This document shows, in pieces, positions 19,225 through 28,220 of a DNA stretch of 64,000 nucleotides (positions within the stretch are counted from its first letter, which is position 1; each line of letters starts with the position of its first letter). The notes below the pieces were generated by a model that searched no databases, was not told the origin of the DNA, and saw only the letters and a list, made by a program, of their open reading frames with translations. This DNA is from Actinoplanes regularis (GTDB lineage: Bacteria > Actinomycetota > Actinomycetes > Mycobacteriales > Micromonosporaceae): positions 1 through 64,000 of the forward strand of contig NZ_FZNR01000029.1 in NCBI RefSeq assembly GCF_900188005.1, given 5' to 3'. The translations under genes and the position numbers were made by a program.

Positions 19225-20299
19225 GCCCAGCTCGCTAACGATCTACAGATCAGCGATCAGACGATCTATGTCTGGCGCCGGCAGGAGGCCATCGACAACG
19301 GTCTTCTACCGGGCGCGGCGTCCACCGAGTCGGCCGAGTTGAGTAAGGCCGCCGCCGGATCGCGGAGCTCGAGGCCGAGCTGGCGATCCACCGCCGAGCC
19401 GTCGATCTGTTGAAGGAGGCGGTGCCCCCAAAAGCCCGGTTCGCGGCCATCAAGACCCTGGCCGCTGAGGGATTCTCCGTCAGCCTGTGCTGCCGGGTCC
19501 TGGAGGTGTCGGAGTCCGGCTACTACGCCTGGCTCAACCGGCCACCGTCGGCACGGTCGCTGCGCCACTCCTGGCTCACCGAAGAATCCGCGCGGTGCAT
19601 GCCGCCTCCCGCGGCACCTACGGCGCCCTGAGGGTTCACGCCGAGCTCCAACTCGGCCACGGCATCGTCGTCGGACACAACGCGGTCGAGATGCTGATGC
19701 GTCGCGCCGGCCTCAAAGGACTGCCCACCCACAAGTATCGCCGGCCGCTACACGAGACCCCGACCGCCAGCGATCTGGTCAACCGAGACTTCACCCGCAG
19801 CGCCCCCGATCTGTTGTGGGTCACCGATATCACCGAACATCCGACCCGTGAGGGCAAGGTCTACTGCGCCGTCGTGCTCGACACGTTCTCCCGCCGCGTC
19901 GTCGGCTGGTCCATCGACGCGTCACAAACCTCGGCACTGGTCACGAACGCGCTGAGCATGGCCATCAGCAACCGGCAGCCCGACGCCACAGTCATACATT
20001 CCGATCACGGAGTGCAGTTCACGTCCTGGGCCTTCACCGAACGCGCCCGCGCGTCCGGACTGGTCCCGTCGATGGGCACCATCGGGGACTGCTACGACAA
20101 CGGCATGATGGAGTCGTTCTGGGGCCGCATGCAAACGGAGCTGCTGAACCGCAAGAAGTGGAAGACCCCCATCGAGTTGGCCAACGCGATCTTCGACTAC
20201 CTCGAAATCTTCCACAACCGGCAACGCCGCCACAGCTCCCTGGGCATGCTCACACCCAACGAATATGAAAGGCTCCATACCACACTGTCCGCCGCATAG
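19225..20299 (+). pseudogene. IS3-type transposase, 3' part with two further frameshifts
   Basis: Beginning with the second copy of GCCCAG, the frame reads QLANDLQISDQTIYVWRRQE. It loses one C near 19350, where AAGGCCGCCGCC should be AAGGCCCGCCGCC to give SKARRRIAELEAE, and one A near 19585, between LTEE and IRAVHAASRGTYGALRVHAE. From about 19590 an open frame runs to 20299 with the integrase core: LLWVTDITEHP, VIHSDHGVQF and DNGMMESFWGRMQTELL. The DDE residues are all present. Three lesions, counting the IS21 insertion, make the transposase non-functional. The indels fit decay after inactivation. Confidence 0.85.
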
Positions 20300-20450
20300 A
20301 ACCAGCCGTCACGGCACCACAAAACCCGGGGAACATCAAACTCTCCATCAAACCCGGGGCTTGACAACCTGCTCCGGGCGTCAATGCGGCACGAAACGTG
20401 GGCCAGAACCCAGATTCGGCCGCCATTCACACGGGGCGAGCCAAGAAACA

Positions 20451-20933
20451 TTACGGGTATGTAGCGATGGCCTCACGGTAGCTTTTCAGTAGTGGTCGAA
20501 TATGTTCATCCAACAACACCGAATCCTCTGTCGACAAGGTTACCAAGGGACGCCGCAGGTAGGCGCTCCACGCCTCGGGCTTTGGAAAAGCCGAGATTCG
20601 TTCCACGAGCGGCTGCAATTCCAGGCCGTTCGGATACGGGGCAACTTTGGCAATCTGGAGATCACACGCCGAATAAAACGAACGCCCGGCAATTTCGACC
20701 GGCTCATCCAGCACCTGCACCCCGGACTTTGCTGTCGCGTACGCAATAACACGCCCGCGGTCTCGGGTCGGTCTACCCCAAGCTCCCCGGGTTGCATACA
20801 GATACAGACCATCACCGGAGGCAAGCGTCCTGACCTCGGCACGCGGAGTCGCTGGGAACGCCATACGCTGCTCGCGGAGCACCCAGCCGATCGCACGCCG
20901 ATCGCCAAGCACGACCAGATAAGACTGAGACAC
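20451..20933 (-). CDS. Small EVE/PUA-like domain protein
   Basis: The product is 160 residues. The pattern SYLVVLGDRRAIGWVLREQR, then ASGDGLYLYATRGAWGRP, GRVIAYATAKSGV and PLVERISAFPKPEAWSAYL, resembles the EVE/YTH/PUA-like fold. Those domains bind modified bases and are often found fused to or beside restriction and other defence genes. No catalytic motif is seen. It is divergent from the Wadjet operon and follows the IS3 remnant. The DNA is visibly less GC-rich than its neighbours, which suggests a separate origin. The fold assignment is by eye; a plain hypothetical protein is the alternative. Confidence 0.55.
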   Translation of the reverse strand: MSQSYLVVLGDRRAIGWVLREQRMAFPATPRAEVRTLASGDGLYLYATRGAWGRPTRDRGRVIAYATAKSGVQVLDEPVEIAGRSFYSACDLQIAKVAPYPNGLELQPLVERISAFPKPEAWSAYLRRPLVTLSTEDSVLLDEHIRPLLKSYREAIATYP

Positions 20934-21343
20934 GATCGCATCCTACGAGGGCCGCGTGTCCAAAGCGCACGCGGAGAGCCATCACGGCAAAGTCGAACCC
21001 TCGGCCAAGCAGCCGACGCACCACCGCCCTGAAGGGCGGGAAGCCGCCATCCAGACAACCGGCCCGAGAATAGGCTAAGCCATCCGCTTCACCCCGTGGC
21101 CGACCCAGGATCAAACCCGAATTCGGATAATACGCTATATTTCAGTGTTCCAACCAGTCGTGTCCCCGGCAGGACCGGCCGGTGGATCACATCTGGAGCA
21201 GGCGGACGGTGCGCCGGCAAGCCGGTGACCATGCCTGCCCTGCATCCCTACCTATCAGGGTGAGTTGAGGCCAGCGGCTGACAGCAAGGTCGCGGACGGT
21301 TTCGGTTAACGTCGGGGCACGGTGAGTTGTCACGGGGAGGGTG
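20934..21343. other. Divergent intergenic region before the Wadjet operon
   Basis: About 400 bases separate the EVE-like gene (minus) from jetA (plus). An AT-rich island at about 21120-21150 (GGATAATACGCTATATTTC) is the best promoter candidate. A GGGGAGG ribosome site lies at 21334-21340. No gene is supported here. Confidence 0.4.
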
Positions 21344-22882
21344 ATGAGCGATCAGGATGACCTCATCGAGGTCGCGCCCGACACATCGGTCCACCGCAAA
21401 CTGTTCACCTATCTGACCGCCGACGCCGCTGATGACTACATCGCGATCATGCGGTTGTTCACCGGGACGCTGCTCACCGATCTTTCGGCGGCCGAGGTTG
21501 CCGCGCAGCTGCGTGACCGTGGCATTGTGCTTGAACCCGATCTGGCTGAGGAACGCTGCAGGCAGCTCGTGGTCTGGGGCAACCTGGTGCGGTCGGTGCG
21601 GGAGACCCGGGTGCCGACCGTCGCCGCCTACCATCGGTCCCGGTCCCGTTTCCAGGTGTCGAAGCTCGGTGGCCGGCTGCATCGGGAAGCCGAGGAGATC
21701 CTGCGCGCGGTCGACGGCGTGCAGGAGGTGGCCCGTGAGCTCCTGGCCAGGATCGTGGACAGCCTCGGCCAGATTCTCCAGCAGGCGGCCGACAGACATC
21801 GCGCTCCCAACCCCGAAGCCTTGGCCGGCGCCGTCACCAGTGTCTTCACCGATCATCGAGTTTTCACTGAATCGGTCACCGACTTCTACGCCTACCTCGC
21901 CGGTGTGCTGACCCGTTACGACCTGGCCAGCGAGGAGTACGCGCAGTTCAAGGACCTGCTGCTCGACTATGTCGATCTTATCGGGGCCGACGTCAACCGC
22001 AACGCACCGGAGATCCGGCGGCGCTTGCTCCTGCTGCTCGAGCTGCTCGACCCGGTGCTGGAGAACCTGCCCTCAGCGCCAGCGCTGGAGAATGACCTGG
22101 TGGCCGTGGAGCGGCTGCCCGGCCGCACCCGGATGGAGTGGGAGCAGCTTGCGGTCTGGTACGGCGCCGGCGACGTCCCGTCCGGTCCTGATCAGTTGCG
22201 GGCGGCCGCTCGCCAGGCCCTCGGGCAGCTCATCATCAACGCGCGGCGGATCTTGACGGCCTCCGGGACCGGGCTGTCACGGCGCGCTGACCTGCTGAAG
22301 CTGGCCTCCTGGTTCCACACCACCGACAGTGACACCGCGCACCGGCTCTACGACGCGGCGTTCGGCTGCTACCCCGTACGTCATCTGCTGATCGGTCCGG
22401 AGGAGGCCGATGCGTCGGCCGGGCCGGGAACATCCTGGTGGGACAGCTCGCCGGTCGACGTCCCGGTCTCGCTGCGTGAGCGGGGAGACCGCACACCTCG
22501 TGGCCGCAACTCTCGGGTGCCGGATCCGGGTGCCGACGCCGAACATCTGCTGGAACGGGCACGCCGCCGCAACGAGGCCCGTCGTGCGGCCGCGGCCGAA
22601 CTCGCCGCGGCGGGCACGCTGCACCGGAGTCGGCTGAGCCGGGCGGCCCGCGAGCTGCTGCTGGACAAGCTGTCACCGCTGATCGCGGCGGTCTCGCTCA
22701 CGGACACGGTCGCCGAGGATCGGGACCACGATCTGGATCTGCTTCTGCGGGCCAGGCCCGCGAAAGGGGAGACGGTGGTCATCAACGGTGACGACGGCAT
22801 CCTCACGGTGCACGATGTCGTGCTCACCGCCCTGCCGCTGCAGGCCACCAACTGGCAGTCCGGCGAGCGGCTGCCCGCGTGA
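21344..22882 (+). CDS. jetA: Wadjet type III subunit JetA (DUF2397/TIGR02677 family)
   Basis: The product is about 512 residues. It starts at ATG 21344, or at the adjacent GTG 21341, behind GGGGAGG. The N-terminal motif HRKLFTYLTADAADDYIAIM and the winged-helix-rich layout are those of the DUF2397 family, the kleisin-like subunit of type III Wadjet that bridges the SMC-like JetC. Its long helical middle contains EEILRAVDGVQEVARELL. The stop overlaps the jetB GTG start by four bases. It is the first gene of a four-gene coupled operon with the standard order A-B-C-D. In related systems the complex senses small circular DNA by loop extrusion. Confidence 0.88.
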   Translation: MSDQDDLIEVAPDTSVHRKLFTYLTADAADDYIAIMRLFTGTLLTDLSAAEVAAQLRDRGIVLEPDLAEERCRQLVVWGNLVRSVRETRVPTVAAYHRSRSRFQVSKLGGRLHREAEEILRAVDGVQEVARELLARIVDSLGQILQQAADRHRAPNPEALAGAVTSVFTDHRVFTESVTDFYAYLAGVLTRYDLASEEYAQFKDLLLDYVDLIGADVNRNAPEIRRRLLLLLELLDPVLENLPSAPALENDLVAVERLPGRTRMEWEQLAVWYGAGDVPSGPDQLRAAARQALGQLIINARRILTASGTGLSRRADLLKLASWFHTTDSDTAHRLYDAAFGCYPVRHLLIGPEEADASAGPGTSWWDSSPVDVPVSLRERGDRTPRGRNSRVPDPGADAEHLLERARRRNEARRAAAAELAAAGTLHRSRLSRAARELLLDKLSPLIAAVSLTDTVAEDRDHDLDLLLRARPAKGETVVINGDDGILTVHDVVLTALPLQATNWQSGERLPA

Positions 22883-24045
22883 CCTCGCCTGCCACCGGGA
22901 CCACGTCGCAGAGCTCCGGAGAGCGGCGGGAAGCGGCCCGCGCACTCCTCATACATCCGCTCCTCACCGCCGACCACGCCGAAGAGCTCGCCCTCGTCCG
23001 CCTCCACGCGGCGGCGCTGCGTTCGATGTTCAAGACGGTCCTTGATTACCACCTCGTCGTCGAGCCGACCTTCGCGCGACTGATCAAGGGAGCGGTGAGC
23101 AACGACGGCCCGGCCCGTCCCGCGCGTCGCCCGGACGGTCTCGCCTTCACCCCGACGACCTACACCCTTCTCTGCTTGCTGAGCGCGGCCCTGCTCGTAC
23201 CCGGCACGGGGGACCAGATTCTCATCTCGGCGCTGATCGACCAGGTTCGCTCCGACGGAGCCACCATCGGGGTACGGATCGGCGACACCCTCCCGGAGCG
23301 GCGAGCCCTGGTGACCGCGATCGGGCAGCTGGTCAGCTGGGGCGTCCTGACCGAGACGGACGGCACGGCCGGCGGCTGGGGCGAACGCCGGGACGAAGCG
23401 TTGCTGACCATCCATCGGCCGGTCCTGCCGCATCTGCTTGCCCGGCCGCTGTCCGGGCTCGGCCACGCCGACGAGTTGCTGACGCCGGACTCTCATCTCG
23501 ACGACCAGCCCCGGCGGTCGCTGCGCCGCAAACTCGTCGAGAATCCCCTCGTACGCCGGGAGGATCTGAGCGACGGCGAGCGTGACGTCCTGTCGCGCGA
23601 ACGCAGTGAACTGACCAGGGTTCTCGCGGAGAATTTCGGTCTCGCGCTCGAGGTTCGGGCCGAGGGTGCGCTCGCGTACGACCCGGCCGGGGACCTCACT
23701 GATATCGGGTTTCCGGGCAATGGCCGGATCAAGCAGGCGGCTCTGTTGCTGCTGGGTGAACTGATCGAGCGAAGGGCGCCGGCGTCCACCGGGAGCCTTG
23801 CCGTCACCTGGGACGAGGTCGACGCCGTCCTGGCCGACCTCACCGCAAGACACGCCAGGGCCTGGGGTGACGCGCTCGCCGAGGAACCTGGCGCTCTGCG
23901 GGGCGATGTCGTCCTCGTGCTGTGCGAGATCGGCGTGGCCCGCTCTACCGCGACGGGGCTGCTTCTGCACCCTGCGGCCGCCCGCTACCGGCCGCAGCCT
24001 CGCACCGCCCCGCCGACCCGTGCGGCTCGTCGTCTCACCGGCTAG
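22879..24045 (+). CDS. jetB: Wadjet type III subunit JetB (DUF2398/TIGR02678 family)
   Basis: The product is 388 residues and starts at GTG 22879 overlapping the jetA stop. It begins with ERREAARALLIHPLLTADHA and continues with winged-helix-like segments, as in DUF2398 proteins. JetB corresponds to the MksE/KITE-type subunit that dimerises and binds JetA in the SMC-like complex. There is no enzymatic motif. Its stop lies 17 bases before the jetC start. Assignment rests on sequence pattern, size and position between jetA and jetC. Confidence 0.87.
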   Translation: MTSPATGTTSQSSGERREAARALLIHPLLTADHAEELALVRLHAAALRSMFKTVLDYHLVVEPTFARLIKGAVSNDGPARPARRPDGLAFTPTTYTLLCLLSAALLVPGTGDQILISALIDQVRSDGATIGVRIGDTLPERRALVTAIGQLVSWGVLTETDGTAGGWGERRDEALLTIHRPVLPHLLARPLSGLGHADELLTPDSHLDDQPRRSLRRKLVENPLVRREDLSDGERDVLSRERSELTRVLAENFGLALEVRAEGALAYDPAGDLTDIGFPGNGRIKQAALLLLGELIERRAPASTGSLAVTWDEVDAVLADLTARHARAWGDALAEEPGALRGDVVLVLCEIGVARSTATGLLLHPAAARYRPQPRTAPPTRAARRLTG

Positions 24046-24062
24046 CGCGAACTGGAGATTTC

Positions 24063-27000
24063 GTGACCGACCTGTTCGATCAGACACCCCTGCGGCAGAA
24101 CCCGCACCGGTGGCGGCTGTCCCGAGCCGGCTTCGTCAACGTCTGGCACTACTACGAGAACACCTTCGACATCTCCGGCGGCCGGCTGATCCTGCGCGGC
24201 ACCAACGGATCGGGCAAGTCGCGGGCCCTCGAAATGCTGCTTCCGTTCCTGCTCGACGCGGACCGGCGCAACATGGGCACCGGCTCGTCGGTCCGGATGG
24301 AGGATCTGATGAGCGCCGGTGCCGGCGACCAGGGCAACCGGCTCGGATACATGTGGCTGGAGTTGTGCCGGGAGCCGGACGCCGACCTCGGCGACGATCC
24401 GGCAACCCGTTACCTGACTCTGGGTGCGTTGGTCCGCTTCGCGATCAGCACGAAGGAAGCGAAGGTCTGGTACTTCACCACTCCGTTGCGGGTCGGCACG
24501 CAGCTGCCACTTCTGGGCGCCGATCGCCAGGCGCTGTCGCGAGGTGCCCTTGCTGACCTCATCACGGAGGAGCGGATCACCGATGTGGCCGAGAACCACC
24601 GTGAACGGGTCCGCGCCGAGGTCTTCGGTCTCACCGGCCGACTGGGCAAGGAGCGTTTCGAGGGACTGACCAAACTTCTGCACACGCTGCGCTCACCCGA
24701 TGTCGGGAACCGCATCGAGGAAGGCAGACTGCCGGGCATCCTGGCCGACGCGCTTCCGCCGCTGTCCGAGGACGCCCTGACCGACGCGGGACAGCAGCTC
24801 GACGGCCTCACCAGCACCCGGGAGGATCAGCTTCGGCTGGAAGCCGCCCGCGATCACGTCCGCAGCTTCCTCGACGCCTACCGCAAGTACGTCACCGGCG
24901 TGCTCGCGACATCGCTCGACGACCTGCGTGCCGAGGCGGTCACGGCCTTGAACGCTGCCGAGAACGCGGAAGGGCTCGAAACCGCCGCTGCGGGGAAAGA
25001 GGAGCAGCTGTCCTCGGTGCAGAGCGAGATCCAGATGCTGGACACCCAGCAGGAGACTTTGGGCGTACGGCTGGAGGGGTTGAGGGATTCTGACGCCTAT
25101 CGCAGCGGTCAGGAACTACGCCAGCTCACCACGGTGGTCGAGGCGCGGGCCGGAGAAGCGGACAGCGCACTGCGGTCGGCGGCGGACCTTCGTCGTACCG
25201 AAGAAGAAGCGGTTGCCGACGCGGACCGGCAGGCCGCGGACGTGGAAGGAGCCGCGGCCGCCCTGTCTTTGACTCTCGGGCAGATCCGGGACCGGCTTGC
25301 CGAGGCCGGGCTCACCGATCCGGGGCTCCTCGCCGACATCCGCGCCGATCGCCGGCCGGCCTCCGGTCCCTCCCGAGTGGTCCGGACGGCGCGCGTCGGC
25401 GAGCCGGAGGTTCTGACTCAGCTGTTGCCCGACGTCGTTGCGGTGATCCCCGCCGACCCGGCCATCGTCACCGGCGCGGTGGACCGGGCCGGCCGCGCGG
25501 CGCAGACCCGGGCCGGCCAGGCGGGCAACCGTGCCGCCGACGCCCGTGAGCTGGCCAAGGCGCGCCGGAAGGTCGACAAGGCATCGGACGACGCGACCGG
25601 CGCCGAGCAGCGGGCCGACGAAGCCGTGGAAGCGAGCCAGCAGGCCGCCGAGACGCGCGAGGACGCCGCTCTCGCCCTGGTCGACCGCTGGCGTGCCTGG
25701 ATTTCCGCTCCGGCCACGGCGGACCTGCTGGGGGCGGTCGGCTGGGCGGCTCACCCGATCCTCGGCAACCTTCTCACCGACCGGATGGCGCTCAGCGACG
25801 ACGGAGCTGAGATCGATCTGCGAGAGCTGGACCGGGCGGCGGACGACGCCGTCTCGGCGGCCACGTCGGCCGTCGTGACAGAGCTGAGCCGGCTCGACGC
25901 CGAGGACACGGCGGCCCGTCCGCGCATCAAGGAGCTCGGACGAGAACAGGCCGAACTGCGCTCGGCCCGCGACCCCGAACCGGACCGGCCGGCGTGGGTG
26001 ACAGCGACCGGCGGCGTACCGCTGTGGCGGTGTGTGGACTTCGTGGAGACGGTCGAGGCGGGACGCCGCGCCGCTGTCGAGGCAGCCCTCATCGCCTCCG
26101 GCCTGCTCACCGCGACGATCGACGACGCGGGCCGGCTCACGGCTGACACCGGACAGCTCCTCCTGACGCCGTACGACGGAAATGTCCGAACGTCCCTGGC
26201 GACCGTCCTCACCGTGGACCCGGCCAGTCCGCTGCCCGCCGAGACGGTCGCCGGCGTCCTGAACCGGATTGGCTTCGACGACACCGAGGCCACCACCTGG
26301 GTCGGCGCCGACGGCAGCTGGGGCAACGGAGCGCTACGCGGGCGGCACGAGGTCACGGCCGCCCGGCACATCGGTGCCGCGGCCCGAGCCGCGGCTCGGG
26401 CCGCTCGTCTGGCTGCCATCGAGGCCGAGCTCCGCACTCTGGCCGAAGAAGCCACCACCAGACAGGAGAAACGCGGTGATCTGGAGGCACGGAGGGGAGA
26501 GATTCGCTCCTGGGGCCGCGCGGTTCCCTCGTCGATCGACCTCGCCCAGGCGAGATCCGTCGCCGCGGAGAAGCTACGCGAGGAAGGCAGGCTGAGAGCC
26601 GAGGCGAGACGGCTACGGACAGCGGCGGACGACCTTGCCCGCGCCTGGGCCGTCCAGGATCGTGACCACCGGCTGGCCTGCTCCGACTTCGGCCTGCCCA
26701 CCGACGAGGATTCGCTGCGAGCCGTACAGGCGACCGCGACGAGCGCGAGCCAGAGATGTGCCGAAGCGATGGAGAAGGCCGGCAGCCTCACCACGGTGCT
26801 GCGCCGCCACGAACAGATGACAGAGCGGATCGTGGAGGTGGCCCGTCGCCGGGAGAAGGCCGAGAAGAACGCCGCCGAAGCCTGCCAGTCCTGGCAGAAC
26901 ATCCTGACGAGACTCCGGACGCTGCGCGACTCGGTCGGCACCGCCGCCGCTGAGGTGCAGCGCCAGGTCACCGACACGGAAACCCTGCTTGCCAAGGTCT

Positions 27001-28220
27001 CGGCCGAGCTCCGGGACGCCCGGAAGACGGCCGAGACGCTGAGCTACGAGGCGGGCATCGCCAGATCAGAGGCTCGGACGGCACGGGACCGGGCGACCGG
27101 GCTCCGCGCTGAGCTGAGCGGTCGGGTGACCGCAGTTCGGCAGCAGTTCGGCCAGCCGGGAGTCGTCGCGACCGCCTTCACCGCCGCGCCCGGCGAGATA
27201 CTGAACGATCCCGATCCGGGATCGGTCGAGAAGCAGGCGGGCCATTTGCTCGCCGCCCTGCGACGAGGGCGTACGGACGAGAACGCGCTCCTGCGCGCCC
27301 AGCAGATCTTCGAACGGGAGATCTCCGGCAGCTATGACGTGACCGCTACCGTTGCCGCGGGCATCAAGCTCTTCGAGCTGGTGGACGCGGAGGGCCGGCG
27401 GCCGCTGGCTCAGGCGGCGATCGAGATCGACCGGCAGTGCGAGCTGGGCCGGGCCGCTCTCACCGAACGGGAGCACGACGTGTTCCAGCGGTTCGTTCTC
27501 GGTGAGGTCGGCGAGGAACTGCGGCGCCGGCTCGGCCAGGCGGAGAACCTGATCAAAGCGATGAACGCGAGCCTGCGCTCGATCAGGACCAGTCACGGCA
27601 TCGGGGTGCGGCTGAGCTGGAAGCTCGCCGAGCAGACCGGTGCGGACATCGCCCGGATCAGAACGCTGGTCGGCACGGCCGCGGCCGTCCGCGACACCGC
27701 GCAGGACAACGAGCTGACGGATCTGCTGACCGCCAGGGTCGCCGCCGAGGCGGGCAAGGACCCGAGCGCCGGGTACGCCGTCCACCTGCGAGCCGCCCTC
27801 GACTACCGCGCGTGGCACACCGTCGAGGTGATCATCACCGGTCCGGAGCCGGGCCGGGAGCGGCGGATCAGCCGGCGCGCCAAGCTCTCGCAGGGAGAGA
27901 CCCGATTCGTCTCGTACGTGACCCTGTTCGCCGCCGTCGACGCATACCTGACGGGGTTGGAGAACACCGCGACGGCGTTGCGCCTGATCCTGCTCGACGA
28001 TGCGTTCGCCAAGGTCGATGACCAGACGGTGGCGGAGCTTCTCGGGCTCCTCGTACGCCTCGACGTCGATTTCGCCATGACCGGTCATGCCCTCTGGGGT
28101 TGCGTTCCTCAGGTACCCGCGCTGGACATCTACGAGATCTGCAGGGAAGAGGGCACGCCTGCGGCGACCGCACATGTGCGCTGGGACGGTCGCACCCGAC
28201 ACTTCCTGCACTCCGCATGA
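24063..28220 (+). CDS. jetC: Wadjet type III SMC-like ATPase JetC
   Basis: From GTG 24063, behind a GGAG 17 bases after the jetB stop, the product is 1385 residues. An upstream in-frame start at 23922 lies inside jetB. Walker A is GTNGSGKS at residues 46-53. Long Arg/Glu/Ala-rich coiled coils follow, interrupted near 630-770 by a globular segment that may act as the hinge (WVTATGGVPLWRCVDFVETV). The ABC signature region is KLSQGETRFVSYVTLF near 1272 and Walker B is LRLILLDDAFAKVDD near 1307. This is the TIGR02680 type of SMC-like motor that extrudes DNA loops. The stop is overlapped by the jetD start (ATGA). Confidence 0.92.
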   Translation: MTDLFDQTPLRQNPHRWRLSRAGFVNVWHYYENTFDISGGRLILRGTNGSGKSRALEMLLPFLLDADRRNMGTGSSVRMEDLMSAGAGDQGNRLGYMWLELCREPDADLGDDPATRYLTLGALVRFAISTKEAKVWYFTTPLRVGTQLPLLGADRQALSRGALADLITEERITDVAENHRERVRAEVFGLTGRLGKERFEGLTKLLHTLRSPDVGNRIEEGRLPGILADALPPLSEDALTDAGQQLDGLTSTREDQLRLEAARDHVRSFLDAYRKYVTGVLATSLDDLRAEAVTALNAAENAEGLETAAAGKEEQLSSVQSEIQMLDTQQETLGVRLEGLRDSDAYRSGQELRQLTTVVEARAGEADSALRSAADLRRTEEEAVADADRQAADVEGAAAALSLTLGQIRDRLAEAGLTDPGLLADIRADRRPASGPSRVVRTARVGEPEVLTQLLPDVVAVIPADPAIVTGAVDRAGRAAQTRAGQAGNRAADARELAKARRKVDKASDDATGAEQRADEAVEASQQAAETREDAALALVDRWRAWISAPATADLLGAVGWAAHPILGNLLTDRMALSDDGAEIDLRELDRAADDAVSAATSAVVTELSRLDAEDTAARPRIKELGREQAELRSARDPEPDRPAWVTATGGVPLWRCVDFVETVEAGRRAAVEAALIASGLLTATIDDAGRLTADTGQLLLTPYDGNVRTSLATVLTVDPASPLPAETVAGVLNRIGFDDTEATTWVGADGSWGNGALRGRHEVTAARHIGAAARAAARAARLAAIEAELRTLAEEATTRQEKRGDLEARRGEIRSWGRAVPSSIDLAQARSVAAEKLREEGRLRAEARRLRTAADDLARAWAVQDRDHRLACSDFGLPTDEDSLRAVQATATSASQRCAEAMEKAGSLTTVLRRHEQMTERIVEVARRREKAEKNAAEACQSWQNILTRLRTLRDSVGTAAAEVQRQVTDTETLLAKVSAELRDARKTAETLSYEAGIARSEARTARDRATGLRAELSGRVTAVRQQFGQPGVVATAFTAAPGEILNDPDPGSVEKQAGHLLAALRRGRTDENALLRAQQIFEREISGSYDVTATVAAGIKLFELVDAEGRRPLAQAAIEIDRQCELGRAALTEREHDVFQRFVLGEVGEELRRRLGQAENLIKAMNASLRSIRTSHGIGVRLSWKLAEQTGADIARIRTLVGTAAAVRDTAQDNELTDLLTARVAAEAGKDPSAGYAVHLRAALDYRAWHTVEVIITGPEPGRERRISRRAKLSQGETRFVSYVTLFAAVDAYLTGLENTATALRLILLDDAFAKVDDQTVAELLGLLVRLDVDFAMTGHALWGCVPQVPALDIYEICREEGTPAATAHVRWDGRTRHFLHSA

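Larger units (their letters stand above)
16338..20338 (+). mobile_element. IS3-type insertion sequence, interrupted by an IS21-type element
   Basis: The left end begins TGATCTTCCCTGGGTTCCGT at 16338. The right end at 20338 reads, in reverse complement, TGATGTTCCCCGGGTTTTGT. The two match at 19 of the first 24 positions and have TG...CA tips. Between them lie an IS3-type transposase start (16409), the whole inserted IS21-type element, and the rest of the transposase. No target duplication is visible: CTG precedes the left end and AAC follows the right. One flank may therefore have been rearranged, or the ends are slightly misplaced. Without the IS21 insert the element would be about 1.25 kb, normal for IS3. 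It is inactive as it stands. Confidence 0.8.

Noticed and set aside
19340..19360. Programmed -1 frameshift of an IS3 transposase
   Set aside because: The break comes before the leucine-zipper region and lacks a slippery A-run; a missing C explains it. A CCCCCAAAAG run near 19425 is the more usual kind of site but no frame change is needed there.
22381..24087. A 568-codon minus-strand frame across jetA and jetB
   Set aside because: Both plus-strand genes have start overlaps and family motifs; the minus frame has none.
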